Position numbers and translations under genes: made by a program
In this document: piece after piece, positions 46,649 through 57,300 of the stretch
Layout of the letters: each line of letters opens with the position of its first letter
Numbering within the stretch: position 1 is the first letter of the stretch
Origin: Diphasiastrum complanatum
Lineage: Eukaryota; Streptophyta; Lycopodiopsida; Lycopodiales; Lycopodiaceae
Reading direction: 5' to 3'
Length of the DNA: 64,000 nucleotides
Assembly: GCA_029204225.1 (NCBI GenBank)
Contig: CM055108.1
Coordinates: 22,926,326 to 22,990,325, forward strand
The notes under the pieces: model-generated
The model's database searches: none
Told to the model about the DNA's origin: nothing
Seen by the model: only the letters and a program-made list of their open reading frames with translations

Positions 46649-47514
46649 CTATTCATCATCAGATCTTGTATCAGATTCTATGGTAGTATTGTCATGAAGA
46701 AATTCTCTGCTAGCGTATGCATCTAATAGATGTGCATTATCCTTATTTTCACTAAGCTCAATATAAGTGGAATACAATGAATAATGGGAGCTCCTTAAAT
46801 TAACATTCCCATCAGTAAAGCCTAAAATGTTCAAAACATAAGATGTTTTGACAAGAATGATCTTATTTGTCTTAACAAATTTATGTCCTCCTAGATAAAA
46901 TGATAAAGCTTTAACTGCCATTATAAGACTCTCCCCGACTGGGCTCAGCTTGGAATGAGAAATACAGATCTCATTCTTCAAGAAATGCCTAAGATAGTGG
47001 CCCAGTCCACTGTCCCTCTGGAACGAGGATGCGTGTTGTCTGAAACCATCTCGTCTCCAGTAAAATCATCTATTATGAGAGCATCCTGCAATAGGAAATA
47101 TGCTAACAAAAACACATTCAGTGATTGAAAACATTCAAATGCAAGGAAGATTAAACACTTACACATTCTTCATCATCAGCAGCAACTAGGATGATCAAAA
47201 TAATGACCATGTACTGAAGTGGAATCACTAGTGAAGTGCATTAATGATGGACGAGGGAAGCCCATCTAGGATTAAAATGCCATGAATTCTTCATCGTATG
47301 GTCTGTCTCGCCCATCCTCAGCTATATTTGATAAAGTCTTATTCAGACATTCTTCACCGGTCATAAGACCCTCCTCATCATCAAAATCAATACCAGCAAC
47401 AAGGTCATCTGTCTCAAAATCTACAAAGTTGAAGAATTCGATCAAGGAGAACAATGACAGATTGTCACAGTGTTTGACAAGTGGATTCACACCAGCAACA
47501 AAGTATCTGCTCAT
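46649..47514 (-). CDS. Minus-strand multi-exon gene, 3' exons (hypothetical)
   Basis: The last exon (47095 to 46649) follows a CCTATTGCAG acceptor. It reads DALIIDDFTGDEMVSD...RGTVDW, then in a shifted frame HYLRHFLKNEICISH, SPVGESLIMAVKALSFYLGGHKF, NVNLRSSHYSLYSTYIELSE and DNTTIESDTRSDDE to a stop at 46649. A short candidate exon (47185-47163) ends at a GTAAGT donor and reads AADDEEC in frame. Another open block, 47514-47272, is acidic (ETDDLVAGIDFDDEEGLMTGEE). The protein is unknown to me. The frame shift near 47000 means it is either decayed or spliced differently. Confidence 0.42.
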
Positions 47515-48277
47515 ACCTTATCATACGAAGTAAGTTATATAAAATGCTTCTTGTTGTTTTATGCATTAACATTGGCATTGTCAATGAAAATAGTTCTCAG
47601 AATTGCAACTAAAGGTATTTCAATCTTATTTTGCAGTGACCACTGGAGTTTAAACCTGATCTCTATTAAGAGATCTGTAAATAATATTATTAAATGTTTT
47701 TGTGTCAAGATGAATTCGACGAGAAATACGCATAAGGATGTGGATATATACATTCCATATCTAAGTAAATATATTCCTACAAACGTTTCCCATTACGTCG
47801 ACTGGCAAATCGTCAGCTTGGAGGTAAACTCTGTCTTTCTTAATAGCATTTTGAAATCAATATTCTAATGAAATATTTTCAATCTAATTCATTTTGTTTC
47901 ACAATTGATTTCTTGTGTGCTGAATTATTTTGCAGTCACCCCAGCAAAATGATTCATTCAGCTGTGGGTGGTACACATTGTACAATGCCAAGTTGTTTTT
48001 TGAGTGGTTCAACCTTCAACAAGATGTTGATATTTCTAAGGTAATAAATTATGTTTATTCTTATTTTGGAATCACGAATAGTTTTCTATTGTGGTGATGT
48101 TATTGGCCATTACTAATACATGAATGTTCTATTTTGCAGTTTACACTTTTTGAGTACACATCAAGCCAGGTGTACAGATTTAGACAAGAAATTATCCTGA
48201 GTATACTGGCTAGGGCAAGGCTTCAGCCTCCCGTTATTGATGATGGTGCAAAGGATGATGTGGTTGTACTAAATTAA
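47470..48277 (+). CDS. Ulp1/C48-type cysteine protease module, four exons
   Basis: Exon A (upstream limit unclear; open back to 47282) ends at 47529 with ATKYLLIPYHT and a GTAAGT donor. Exon B 47637-47823 begins with DHWSLNLISIKRS, exon C 47936-48040 is SPQQNDSFSCGWYTLYNAKL, and exon D 48140-48277 ends AKDDVVVLN and TAA. All acceptors are TTTTGCAG or TTTGCAG and all junctions keep the frame. The order HW, about 100 residues, then QQNDSFSCG is the His and Gln/Cys layout of Ulp1/SENP SUMO proteases. The catalytic Asp expected about 17 residues after His (YYDSL-like) is replaced by a Cys-rich KCFC. Plant MULE and CACTA transposons often carry Ulp1-like genes, so a transposon origin is likely. 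Confidence 0.68.
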
Positions 48278-48645
48278 GACAGAAAAAATATAGATAACAT
48301 AGAACAAAAATACATGTATAGACTTCATAGAAAAATATACATTGATATATTAAATACTGCTCTAGTTTATGAATTTGGGAGCACAAAATGCATGTACAGA
48401 TGCCCAACTTGGGCTTTCATTTATTGAATGAAAGGGTGTATACACAAATTTTTACTAAAGTTTATTTGAAACTATTGTTTTCCCACAATGGAGATTGTTG
48501 TAGGTAGATCTTTGCAGCACGTTATCAGCTCCTGTCTTTTTTGCATATGTGACATGGCAAATATTAGTGAATGTGCAATTGCAAATGATGACATTTTCTA
48601 TTATTTTGTTCTATTTTGAAATGGCAATAAACATAAAGTACTTAC
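48278..48645. other. 3' flank of the protease gene, no gene seen
   Basis: AT-rich. In the minus direction it reads as intron following the GTAAGT donor at 48645-48640. Confidence 0.4.
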
Positions 48646-49109
48646 GAGTCTTCCGTTGATGATAATCTGAAATATGTTGGTAGATTGGTTTGTAATAACA
48701 TGAGCTCTGTTATGATAAAATCAAGCTTCCAGTGCTCTTCCACCTCAACCATAGTCAAATATTCCTCATTGTAGATAATGCTTATCTCCATTCGGTTTGT
48801 GTGACCATCTAGTTCAAAGTCTTGATCCAGTGGTAGCCATGTACCTTCAATTTTCTTGTATCTTTGGTAGCTAAATGTGAGACTGAGCATTTTCTTTTCG
48901 ATATGATAACGAAAGATCATTGCGGACTTTTTAATCTTGCATTCTATGTCATTGCTTGTTTTACTATCCCAGCCTTGATCCATGAGATCTGACAAAGTGA
49001 TGACTAGGCACTCTTCACACGTGTGAAGGCCTGTTGGATAGTACACAGCTCGTGGATGTACTTGATCTATAAAGAGATTAACCAAATCAATAACAAGTTG
49101 ATGTGACAT
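48646..49109 (-). CDS. Hypothetical minus-strand exon, about 155 codons
   Basis: From an ATG at 49109 (MSHQLVIDLVNLF) the frame is open to GAAGACTC and a perfect donor GTAAGT (48645-48640), beyond which a stop follows. Features seen: HTCEECLVITLSDLMDQGW, FRYHIEKKMLSLTFSYQRY, EVEEHWKLDFIITELMLLQ. I recognise no family. It is the candidate 5' exon of the minus-strand gene ending at 46649, with the plus-strand protease exons inside its intron. It begins only 27 bp from a copia LTR at 49136 and may be cut by it. Confidence 0.4.
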
Positions 49110-49135
49110 TGGCAAATTCTAGTTTTGTTGATATT

Positions 49136-50156
49136 TTCACATTTGTCTTGAGTTTTGATGAATGAAATACATTTGTAAGTTAATGTGCATTACTCTCTGT
49201 AGACAGGCCATACAGGTACTGTCCTCCACACATGTGAGGCCACCCATCCATGTGTTTGATCATTTGATCCATTGCTTAAATCATAGTGTAAAGCATCTAG
49301 ATTAAGATCTAACATCTAGAACTTGATAGATATTTGGATTAAGCAATCAATAACTCTTAATGATTGATAGTACAATCAATGTTTGTCCTTTTTCTTTGAA
49401 AATTGACAAGCTTTGCATGCTAACATCTCTGATTGTTCAAGAATTTGAGAGCTAATTCAAGCAAAAAAGCAGTTAATCACTTTTCTTTACCTGTCTCTGA
49501 AAAGCGTTTGGATCAAAGTGGATAGAAACTGATTTTTCAGGTCAAAATAGAGATTGTACAGAATTCTGGAATTCCACACGTCTGAAAATCAGTGATTTTC
49601 AATCCCTTCTATTTCCTTGCTAGTTGGTCTAAAGATAGTGATGTTATAGCTTGATGAAAAGCTTATGAAGAGTACTTTCCATAAAAATTAATCCCAAATC
49701 AATCTGATGTGTCTATCAAGAGTAATGAGCTCTTAAAGAGGGTAGGGAGAGGTCCAAAATCTGAGTGACCACTTTTTGATTGGATTCAATCTTGCTTGAT
49801 TTTGAACTCATTGTTTTGAGCATCCTACACATGAGACTGAAGGTCAAGACTAAGTTTGATGTTATTGAACACCTTTGAGCCTTCTGAGCATCATTAGTGT
49901 TTTCTTTTGAAGCATCTAACATGTGTCAAAAGTAGAATTCAAACCTTCTAAGTGTCTCAATTCAACTTGAGTGTCTGATCTAGATTATCTTATTTTGTGG
50001 AATATTTGAGATCTATCCCAAATACAGTTGCAAGTTTTTCACATAGGAAGCTAGCACATCCTTGAAAATACCTATAGTGAAAGAGAGTAGCAACATTAGT
50101 CTGATTGGAACAAGCTCAAACATATTATTATCCAATAACTAAGAAGTCTTCACATT
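49136..50156 (+). repeat. Copia-6 LTR remnant and leader
   Basis: TGTTGATATTTTCACATTTG followed by TTTTGATGAAT parallels the start of the LTR at 61627. Words such as GGCCATACAGGTACTGTCC...CACACATGTGAGGCC (around 49206-49242) parallel other LTRs in the window. No TGGTATCAGAGC is present before gag, so the end of the LTR and the primer site have been deleted. The small minus frame at 49716-49922 is not a gene. Confidence 0.6.
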
Positions 50157-50870
50157 ATGGCATCTGTGAGAGGATATCTCCTAGAAGCAGATGAAAGACT
50201 AAGTACCTCTAATTACTCAATTTGGAAGGTTAGAATGGAGTCTATTTTGATACTCCAGGATGTTATGGACATAGTACTTGGTAAGGAGGAGGAGCCTCAA
50301 GCACAGCTTGAAATACCAAAGTACAAGAAGAGAGCTAGAATGGCTCTACATTTCATTAAGATGAATGTATCTAATGAAATTCTAAGAGAAATAGGATCTT
50401 GCACCACTGCCAAAGATGCTTGGGATGCACTTAAGTCAATCTATGAAGCTAAGAACACTTCTAGAATACTCACTCTTAGGAATCAGATTTTCCAAAGTTC
50501 TCAATGAAGTGAGGAGAGTGCATCAAACTATGTTCTGAGAGTAAAAGATCTTCATAGGGAGCTTGCTTGTGTTGGTGTCACAATCAATCAAGATGAGCTA
50601 GTACAAGTCATTCTAAATGGCTTAATAGATGACTATGAGAATCTTGTTCAATCCTTTGCCATTAAGGAGGAGTTGCCTAATTTAGAAACTCTCCAAGGAA
50701 TTCTCATCTCTGAAGAAGCTAGACAAAGTTATAAACTTTCTAGGATGAACAAACTCGAGCATATTGGAAGTAACAAAGCCCTCTTTGTCAAGGACAAGCA
50801 TAAAGGAAGGAACAAGAACCAGTTTTCTCAATCATGCACAAACTGGAAATCAATAGTAGAATATTTTTTA
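50157..50870 (+). pseudogene. Copia-6 gag (truncated)
   Basis: MASVRGYLLEADERLSTSNY, IWKVRMESILILQDVMDIV and KMNVSNEILREIGSCTTAKDAWDALKSIYEAKN are copia gag. A TGA at 50505-50507 follows FQSSQ; the same frame then continues RVKDLHRELACVGVTINQDELVQVILNGL to EEARQSYKLSRMNK and KDKHKGRNKN. It ends before the zinc knuckle, about 65 bp ahead of a long TC run, so a deletion removed pol. Confidence 0.9.
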
Positions 50871-50924
50871 GAAACAAAACAAAAATCGAATTATAAGCTC
50901 AAAGATCTGATATCCAAGTATTAT

Positions 50925-50936
<12 letters not shown>

Positions 50937-51008
<72 letters not shown>
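50937..51008. repeat. (TC)36 microsatellite
   Basis: Uninterrupted TC run of 72 bp at the broken end of the copia-6 gag. The frame running through it is an artefact. Confidence 0.97.
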
Positions 51009-51010
<2 letters not shown>

Positions 51011-51840
51011 GGACAATTCTTGTGGGGGTTATACTTGTACCATGTATATAGAGATACAAGTGCCTTATTATCATCCATCTAGTCTATGCATGAGTTGGTG
51101 GATGGTATGAGCATGTGCATGGCTAGGACATGTCTCTAACATTGGGAATAATTCTAGTGAGAGCTAAGAGTGATGGCTAGTGATATGGGACATTGGTTAT
51201 CATTCGGGGCTTAATCAAGCATATATGTTGGTGTTAACTGCTGCACTGCACAAGGGCGAGTAGAGAATGACCCTCTGGGTGGGCACTAAGTGGCACTAAG
51301 TGTGTGTTTGTCACTTGGTTTCCTAATAACTAGGTAGAGCTAGAGTGACCATCATTCAAAATGGGGAAATACGTGCGATGTTGATGACAAGGCTGTTGTA
51401 ACTATACTTTGTTAAACATAGATTACATCCAAAAGGAGAAACACATGCACTTGAAGATAGTTTCCACGTTGGTTCCGTACAAAACTTTGAAATGAATTGC
51501 ATGTCTCTCTCGGTAAAAATCAAACGCGTTAACTCATGGAGGCGAAATTTTAAGAAGATGAGAGCTTGTGCATGTGCATGGTCTCAAAATACTCACAACT
51601 TTATTCTTTATTATATTTACAATGTTGAATTTGCATGTCATTAAAGTACAAGAGTCAAGACTCCAAGGCTTTAGTTGCCAATGCCCATGTATGAGTTACA
51701 TATTATTTAGTGTATGTTTTTAAATGTAAAATCATAGAACTTTAAAGCAATTCTTGCCTATTAAAGTAAGTCAAATTCTAGACATTTTTTTTGTGTGTGT
51801 CAGTGCTTGCGGAAAAAAAAAATTTCAACCTAACACAAAG
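51009..51840. other. No gene seen
   Basis: AT-rich sequence with no coding motif, primer site or LTR end. Confidence 0.4.
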
Positions 51841-52560
51841 CCTATTAAAAATTTTTTTGTAGGCTTTTTTGATGGGCCAAAAGCCTACGATTCTATACGG
51901 AGAAGGCTTAAAAAAAAAATCTTTCAAGAAGGCTTTGATAAAAGTTTGGCTAACTGTTCGGTAAAGTCAACAAGCATAAGAATGGAATCGACATCTTTTT
52001 CCAAAAATCGACTGTGTAAATTTTTTTTTGGAAATTAACTTTTAAAAAATCGACAACATTTTTTAGATGGAAGCAAAATATTGTTGAATGTTTTCAAATG
52101 CAAGAAATTTCTGTGTAATAAAGTAGGTGGATTCATATAAACCTTATGTTACATAGCTTTATTAAGCCAATAGACTTCTAAAAAATCACAAGAAATTAGG
52201 GTGATGCAATAATCAATATCAAAATGTTAAAATTTTACATTTTGATTTTAATAATGATGAAGAAATACTTGTATGATTTTTGTATTTTAAAAAGAAGTAA
52301 AATGAAATGCATTTGTTAACACTTTATTGTGGGCCACTCAAATAATGTATTAAAGCCTAGAGCCATACTAATCATTTCTAAAACCTTAAACCAAAAAAAC
52401 TTTACATGAAAATAAAAACCTATAATTTAATTTTTGATAGGCTCATAACCTATAAGTGCTCAAACATGTAGGTTATGAGAACCTATAAAAATTTTCTTAG
52501 TAGGTGATTTAAAAATCTGATAGGCTTTTTTCAATGGATTATAGGTTTTTGGCGAGCAGT
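51841..52560. repeat. Inverted-repeat-rich segment, possible MITE
   Basis: Two perfect hairpins stand here: GTAGGCTTTT (51859-51868) with AAAAGCCTAC (51879-51888), and CTCATAACCTA (52442-52452) with TAGGTTATGAG (52469-52479). TAGGCTTTTTT recurs near both edges (51860 and 52522). Many A and T runs lie between. No TSD could be fixed. Confidence 0.45.
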
Positions 52561-52985
52561 GGTGTGTGTTGATGTTTTCATAAGCTTCTTAGATTAGCTA
52601 AGAACTTAAATTTTTTTTTTTTGTAAAGCAAGTTCAAAAGAATGATCTAGCTCTTTTTGGAAAAGTGCATGTTTTTCTATGTTTTCCTCCCGTATTTTGT
52701 TTAGCCTGCTAAGTTTTTCCCTTTCAAGTTTAGAACCTTCATTTGAATTACCTTATATTTAAAATTTGCTATTAAAATCATAAATCCTTTTTGAATTTTA
52801 AATGATTAATTTGTCACCACCTGCAAAATAAATCTCTATTCAAAGCTAAAATATTTTTCAATTTAAAATTATTAATTTCTTGCTATTGGCCAACATTGGT
52901 CCACTAAATTTGAAATGAATCAACGAAGTTTGCCACAACACCAAGACTAAAAAAGATGGTAGTGGGAGTTATAAAACTTGAAACT
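52561..52985. other. No gene seen
   Basis: AT-rich sequence without coding motif. Confidence 0.35.
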
Positions 52986-52989
52986 ACCT

Positions 52990-53165
52990 CGTGGCTTGTG
53001 TGTGTGTGTCTCCACCACGAGGTTGGACTAGGAATGCCTTCGAGCTTCTTGGAAATGGGCTTATGTGTCCCGTGGATTGTGTGTGTGTGTGTGTGTGTGT
53101 TTGTGTGTCTCCACCACAAGGTTGGACTAGGAATGTCTTCAAGCTTCTAGAAAATGGGCTTATGA
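52990..53165. repeat. Tandem duplication of about 85 bp with (GT)n tracts
   Basis: Two copies of a block starting with a GT run followed by GTCTCCACCAC, AGGTTGGACTAGGAATG and GAAAATGGGCTTATG: about 52995-53063 and 53076-53163. The GT run is longer in the second copy. The frames on both strands through it are not genes. Confidence 0.85.
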
Positions 53166-53740
53166 CAACAAAGCTCGTCTTAAAAAACAAAAGAGTCATC
53201 ACCATTTTACGAGTTGAAAGTGAACTAAACAGCTCAATATCACTAGGTTGCAACCAGGGCCCACCTTTATCCAATGCTTAACATGCTCTAAAGGATTGCT
53301 TGAAATTTAGTATGACACTTAGATGAAGGGTGGGCCTGCTCACTGTGATGGGTAAGAGTCAAGAAAGTGGTCCTTGATATTCTTCTTTTTTTCTCGAAAA
53401 TTGACCATAGATTAAAGACTTTAGAGAAAGTACATGAAAACAACAGAACTCAAAGAACCAAAAGGTTATACTTAAAGAGTAGAGGGGAGATGATAAAATC
53501 ACCATTTTTAAGTTCTCTACTATTTTTAATACATTGCGAACAGGTATTAACTTTAACATCAATTAAAGTTATATCATTGGGCAAAAGACGTGTGGGGCTA
53601 AATCTCTTAAACCTGGCATGAAAGGGTGCAATAAGCAATAAAGAGATAAGTAACAATCTTTGAAGAGCATTTTGCATCAAAGCCATGTGACTTTAGGTTT
53701 TCGTGGACCCAACAAATCCTTCAATTCTCCTGTGCTCTGC
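53166..53740. other. No gene seen
   Basis: Upstream region of the receptor-like protein. No conserved coding motif. Confidence 0.35.
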
Positions 53741-53750
53741 TCTATTTAAA
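53741..53750 (+). promoter_or_regulatory. TATA-like box upstream of receptor-like protein
   Basis: TCTATTTAAA lies about 590 bp before the ATG and is the best TATA candidate on this strand. Use of it would imply a 0.5-kb leader or a 5' intron. Speculative. Confidence 0.3.
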
Positions 53751-54059
53751 GCCTCTAGTAAGTCTTAATGGCGATGACAGATACTACATTTTAGGGTCGG
53801 AAAGGGCGACAGACAGTGGAATCCGGATTCTGGATTCAAGGTTGTCAATTACTGCTCCGGGAATGAAGTGTGAGAGTCTCGAAAATCGAGACCCAGATGA
53901 AGTTGTTGTTTAGCTGCCAGCTGCTGCTCTCCTCTGTTTCCCCGTCTTGCAGCTCTGATACTTGCTCTGACCTTGGCTCATCGTACTATGGCTGTCTTTT
54001 TGATACTGTAGTTAGACTTTGATGCTTTGATTCAGCTGACAGACCAAAATAGAACTTAT

Positions 54060-54262
54060 GTACAAGTTGCAATCAGTCCGCGAGCTGCTATATGTGTGTT
54101 TGATTTTGATACTTTGATTCATCAGGATTCAGAAAGCAAAAGAGGAATTGCGTACAAGTAAATAGTTGCACTTGATCAGCCCAGGAGATGCTGAATGTGT
54201 GCTATGATGGTGGCACTTCATCAGTCTGGGAGACGCTAAATGTGTGTTACTATGGTAGTGAT
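54060..54262. repeat. Three degenerate repeats upstream of receptor gene
   Basis: GCAATCAGTCCGCGAGCTGC, TTGATCAGCCCAGGAGATGC and TTCATCAGTCTGGGAGACGC, each followed by TATATGTGTG or a variant, occur near 54071, 54173 and 54217. Confidence 0.6.
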
Positions 54263-54335
54263 GCTTAAATTTAGCTAGAATTTAAGTGCATAATAAGGTG
54301 GCCCATCTGATCTACTGGTGGCTCGGTTATTGATT

Positions 54336-57300
54336 ATGCAAATTATGAGGGTTGTGTTGCCCGTAGTAGTCCTGCTGCACTTGGCAAGTTTGGGAAATTT
54401 TCTACCAGAGTTGCTGCATCATCGTCTGCAGAGCAACGCCCAAGTGAGTGTCCTGTTTTATGAAGGCCAGGTCGACAAAGAGCATGCGGATAATATCTCC
54501 GTAAAAAATGAAGCCGTGATTGCTTGGACCGAAGAGCAGAGGGGTAGTGGCTCGGAGGCTACAGACAAACGCTCTTTAGATTTAACAGATTCTGTTGGAA
54601 GAAACGATGTGCAGGATGCGGAAATGCCAACATCTCTGAAGCGTGGCAGATTCCGTCCAGGCGGAGGTTGGAGAAGAGGGGCAGGTCGTTCAATGCTGCA
54701 GACACAAGGGAGCGTCGACACTGATCGGACTGCGCTGATGGAGTTTAAACTAGGCATTTCAGGAGACCCAAACGGAACGCTCTCAAACTGGGATACAAAC
54801 AATGGTGACTTTTGTCAGTGGACGGGCGTCACATGCAATAACCTCACGAAACGAGTTGTGGGTCTGAACTTGACACATTGCGGGCTTTCAGGATCCATCA
54901 GCTCTCTGCTTGGCACTCTCAACTTCCTCGCTAACCTCACCTTGGCAAGCAACAATCTCACCGGAATTATTCCCCCTGAGCTTGGACAAAGCAGCACTCT
55001 TTCAGTTTTGGAATTATACGACAATAAACTTACTGGATCGATTCCCCCTGAGCTTGGGCAATGCAGCGCTCTTTCCACTTTGAGATTGTACCAGAATAAC
55101 CTTGCTGGAACGATTCCTCCTGAGCTCGGGCAATGCAGCGGTCTTTTGATGTTGGAACTGTACCAGAATAACCTTGTTGGGTCGATTCCGAATGAGCTAG
55201 CGCAGTGCAGAAATCTCACTACCGTGGATGTTGGAAACAATCATCTTACAGGACAAATTCCTCCTGAATTTGGGCAACTCCACAATCTTGTCACTCTTCA
55301 TTTTTATTCCAATCAATTGACGGGCTCCATTCCTTCCACCATAGGAAATTGCACGAATCTGGTGAACTTTGCTGGCCTCAATAACAGCCTCGTCGGTGAG
55401 ATCCCCGCAGCACTGGGTAACTGCACCAAGCTCGAAGGGTTCGTTTTTGGTTACAATAATTTGAGTGGAATCATACCTCCCGTGTTTGGGCAGCTGCAAA
55501 ATCTCCAAGTGCTCTATCTTATGAACAATTCGCTTACGGGAGAAATCTCGTTTCTGGGGAATTGCAGCAGAATAGAGCAAATCCACATGGAATTCAATCA
55601 GTTTACCGGACCTCTCCCTTCTGATTTTGGAGAATGTGCAAATCTTTCACAACTATACATCAGGAACAATGAGTTGTCGGGTGTAATTCCACCGGCTCTT
55701 GGAAACTGCTCCAAACTCTACAATGTCGGACTCAGTGCCAACACATTCAGTGGCACCATCCCAGCATCACTGGGGAATTGTCCTATGCTCCAAAGCTTTC
55801 AGCTTGATGATAACAATCTGACTGGCGTTATACCTCCTGAATTGGGCAGATTACAAAATGTTGAGTATTTTTATCTTTGGGGTAACAATCTGGAGGGGAC
55901 TATCCCTGCTTCTATAGGGAATATGACAAGCTTGAAACAGCTACACCTTCAAAATAACCCGCATCTCACTGGGAGTATACCTTCTGAATTCGGTATGCTC
56001 CCTAATCTGCAGCAAATAATTCTTTATAAAGCCAGCATCCAAGGAAACATCCCTGACGCTTTAGGGAACATCTCCTCTCTCCAGTATCTTATCCTCAACG
56101 ACAACAAGCTTAATGGTACCATACCTTTTTCTCTGGCTCGATTACAAAATCTCATCTCATTCGTGGTCCAAAACAATCAGCTGACCGGATCCATTCCCAG
56201 TGTACTAGGGCGGTTGAGCTCTTTGCAGACACTTTCCTTAAAGAGCAACAAACTCCAAGGAATGATTCCTTCAACTTTGGGTGGCCTCACAAATCTCACG
56301 TCGTTAGATCTTTCCGACAATTCTTTCGATGGTGCAATACCGCGGGAGGTGGGAAATTGGCAGCTGCTGGAGACGATGGTGCTGTCTGGCAACAACTTGT
56401 CAGGTACAATTCCAGATAGTCTTGGTTATTGTTCAGCTCTTGTAACTATAGACCTGTCAAACAACAAACTCAGTGGTGGGATTCCTCTAACTCTTCAGAA
56501 TTGCACCAATATGACACGATTACGGCTTGAAAATAACCATCTTGGAGGAGACTTCTCAGTGCAGCTTAATGTAGGACAGTTCAAATCGCTTGAGATACTG
56601 TCCATCACCAACAACTCATTCACTGGAAGGATCCCAAAATCTCTCACCGACTGCATGAACCTTACCTTTGTTGATCTCAGCAGAAACCTACTCAGCGGAA
56701 CGTTACCTAACTATAACACGGCATCATTGACCAAGTTGCGCGTGCTTGTGTTGAGATACAATCAGCTGGAGGGTCCAATTCCAACCTGGATTTGGAATCT
56801 CACTTCGTTGCAAGTTCTTGACCTATCAATTAATAAGCTGACAGGGGACTTCCCCAGCGGTACTACAGGCTTGAGCAACCTATTAGGCTTCATAGATATT
56901 AAGGCAAATGCAATCAGATTGCTGGACAGCTCCACCCTATACGACCAAAACTTGCAGATCACTGTTAAAGGTATCGATCTTGTTTTCACGGACGTTCTAT
57001 TGCTTTTAACCTCCCTTGACTTGTCAGGAAATATGCTCCGTGGTCATATCCCTCAAGATTTAGGGTTACTGAAACAGCTCTTGTACCTAAATCTTTCTCG
57101 TAACAGTTTCACAGGCAATATTCCTTCAACTCTTGGCAAGATATTTCCTCTAGCCTCTCTCGATCTATCCAGAAATCAGCTCTATGGTGAGATCCCACAA
57201 AGTTTCTCATTCTTAACTAGTTTAGCGAAAATAAATTTCTCCAATAACAACCTCTCTGGTCCAATCCCACAAAGCAGGCAGTTAGATACCTTCTCCGATT

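Noticed and set aside
51754-52038. 94-codon frame with a CGKKK-like segment
   Set aside because: Low-complexity K/F composition in an inverted-repeat segment; no domain.
52904-53281. Overlapping frames on both strands over the (GT) duplication
   Set aside because: Both reflect the duplicated GT-rich block; TH/VC repeats only.
54318-54335. GTG start giving a protein six residues longer for the receptor
   Set aside because: Plant nuclear genes start at ATG; the first in-frame ATG is 54336.
54458-56989. Several minus-strand frames of 70-140 codons opposite the receptor gene
   Set aside because: They are antisense shadows of the LRR coding sequence.
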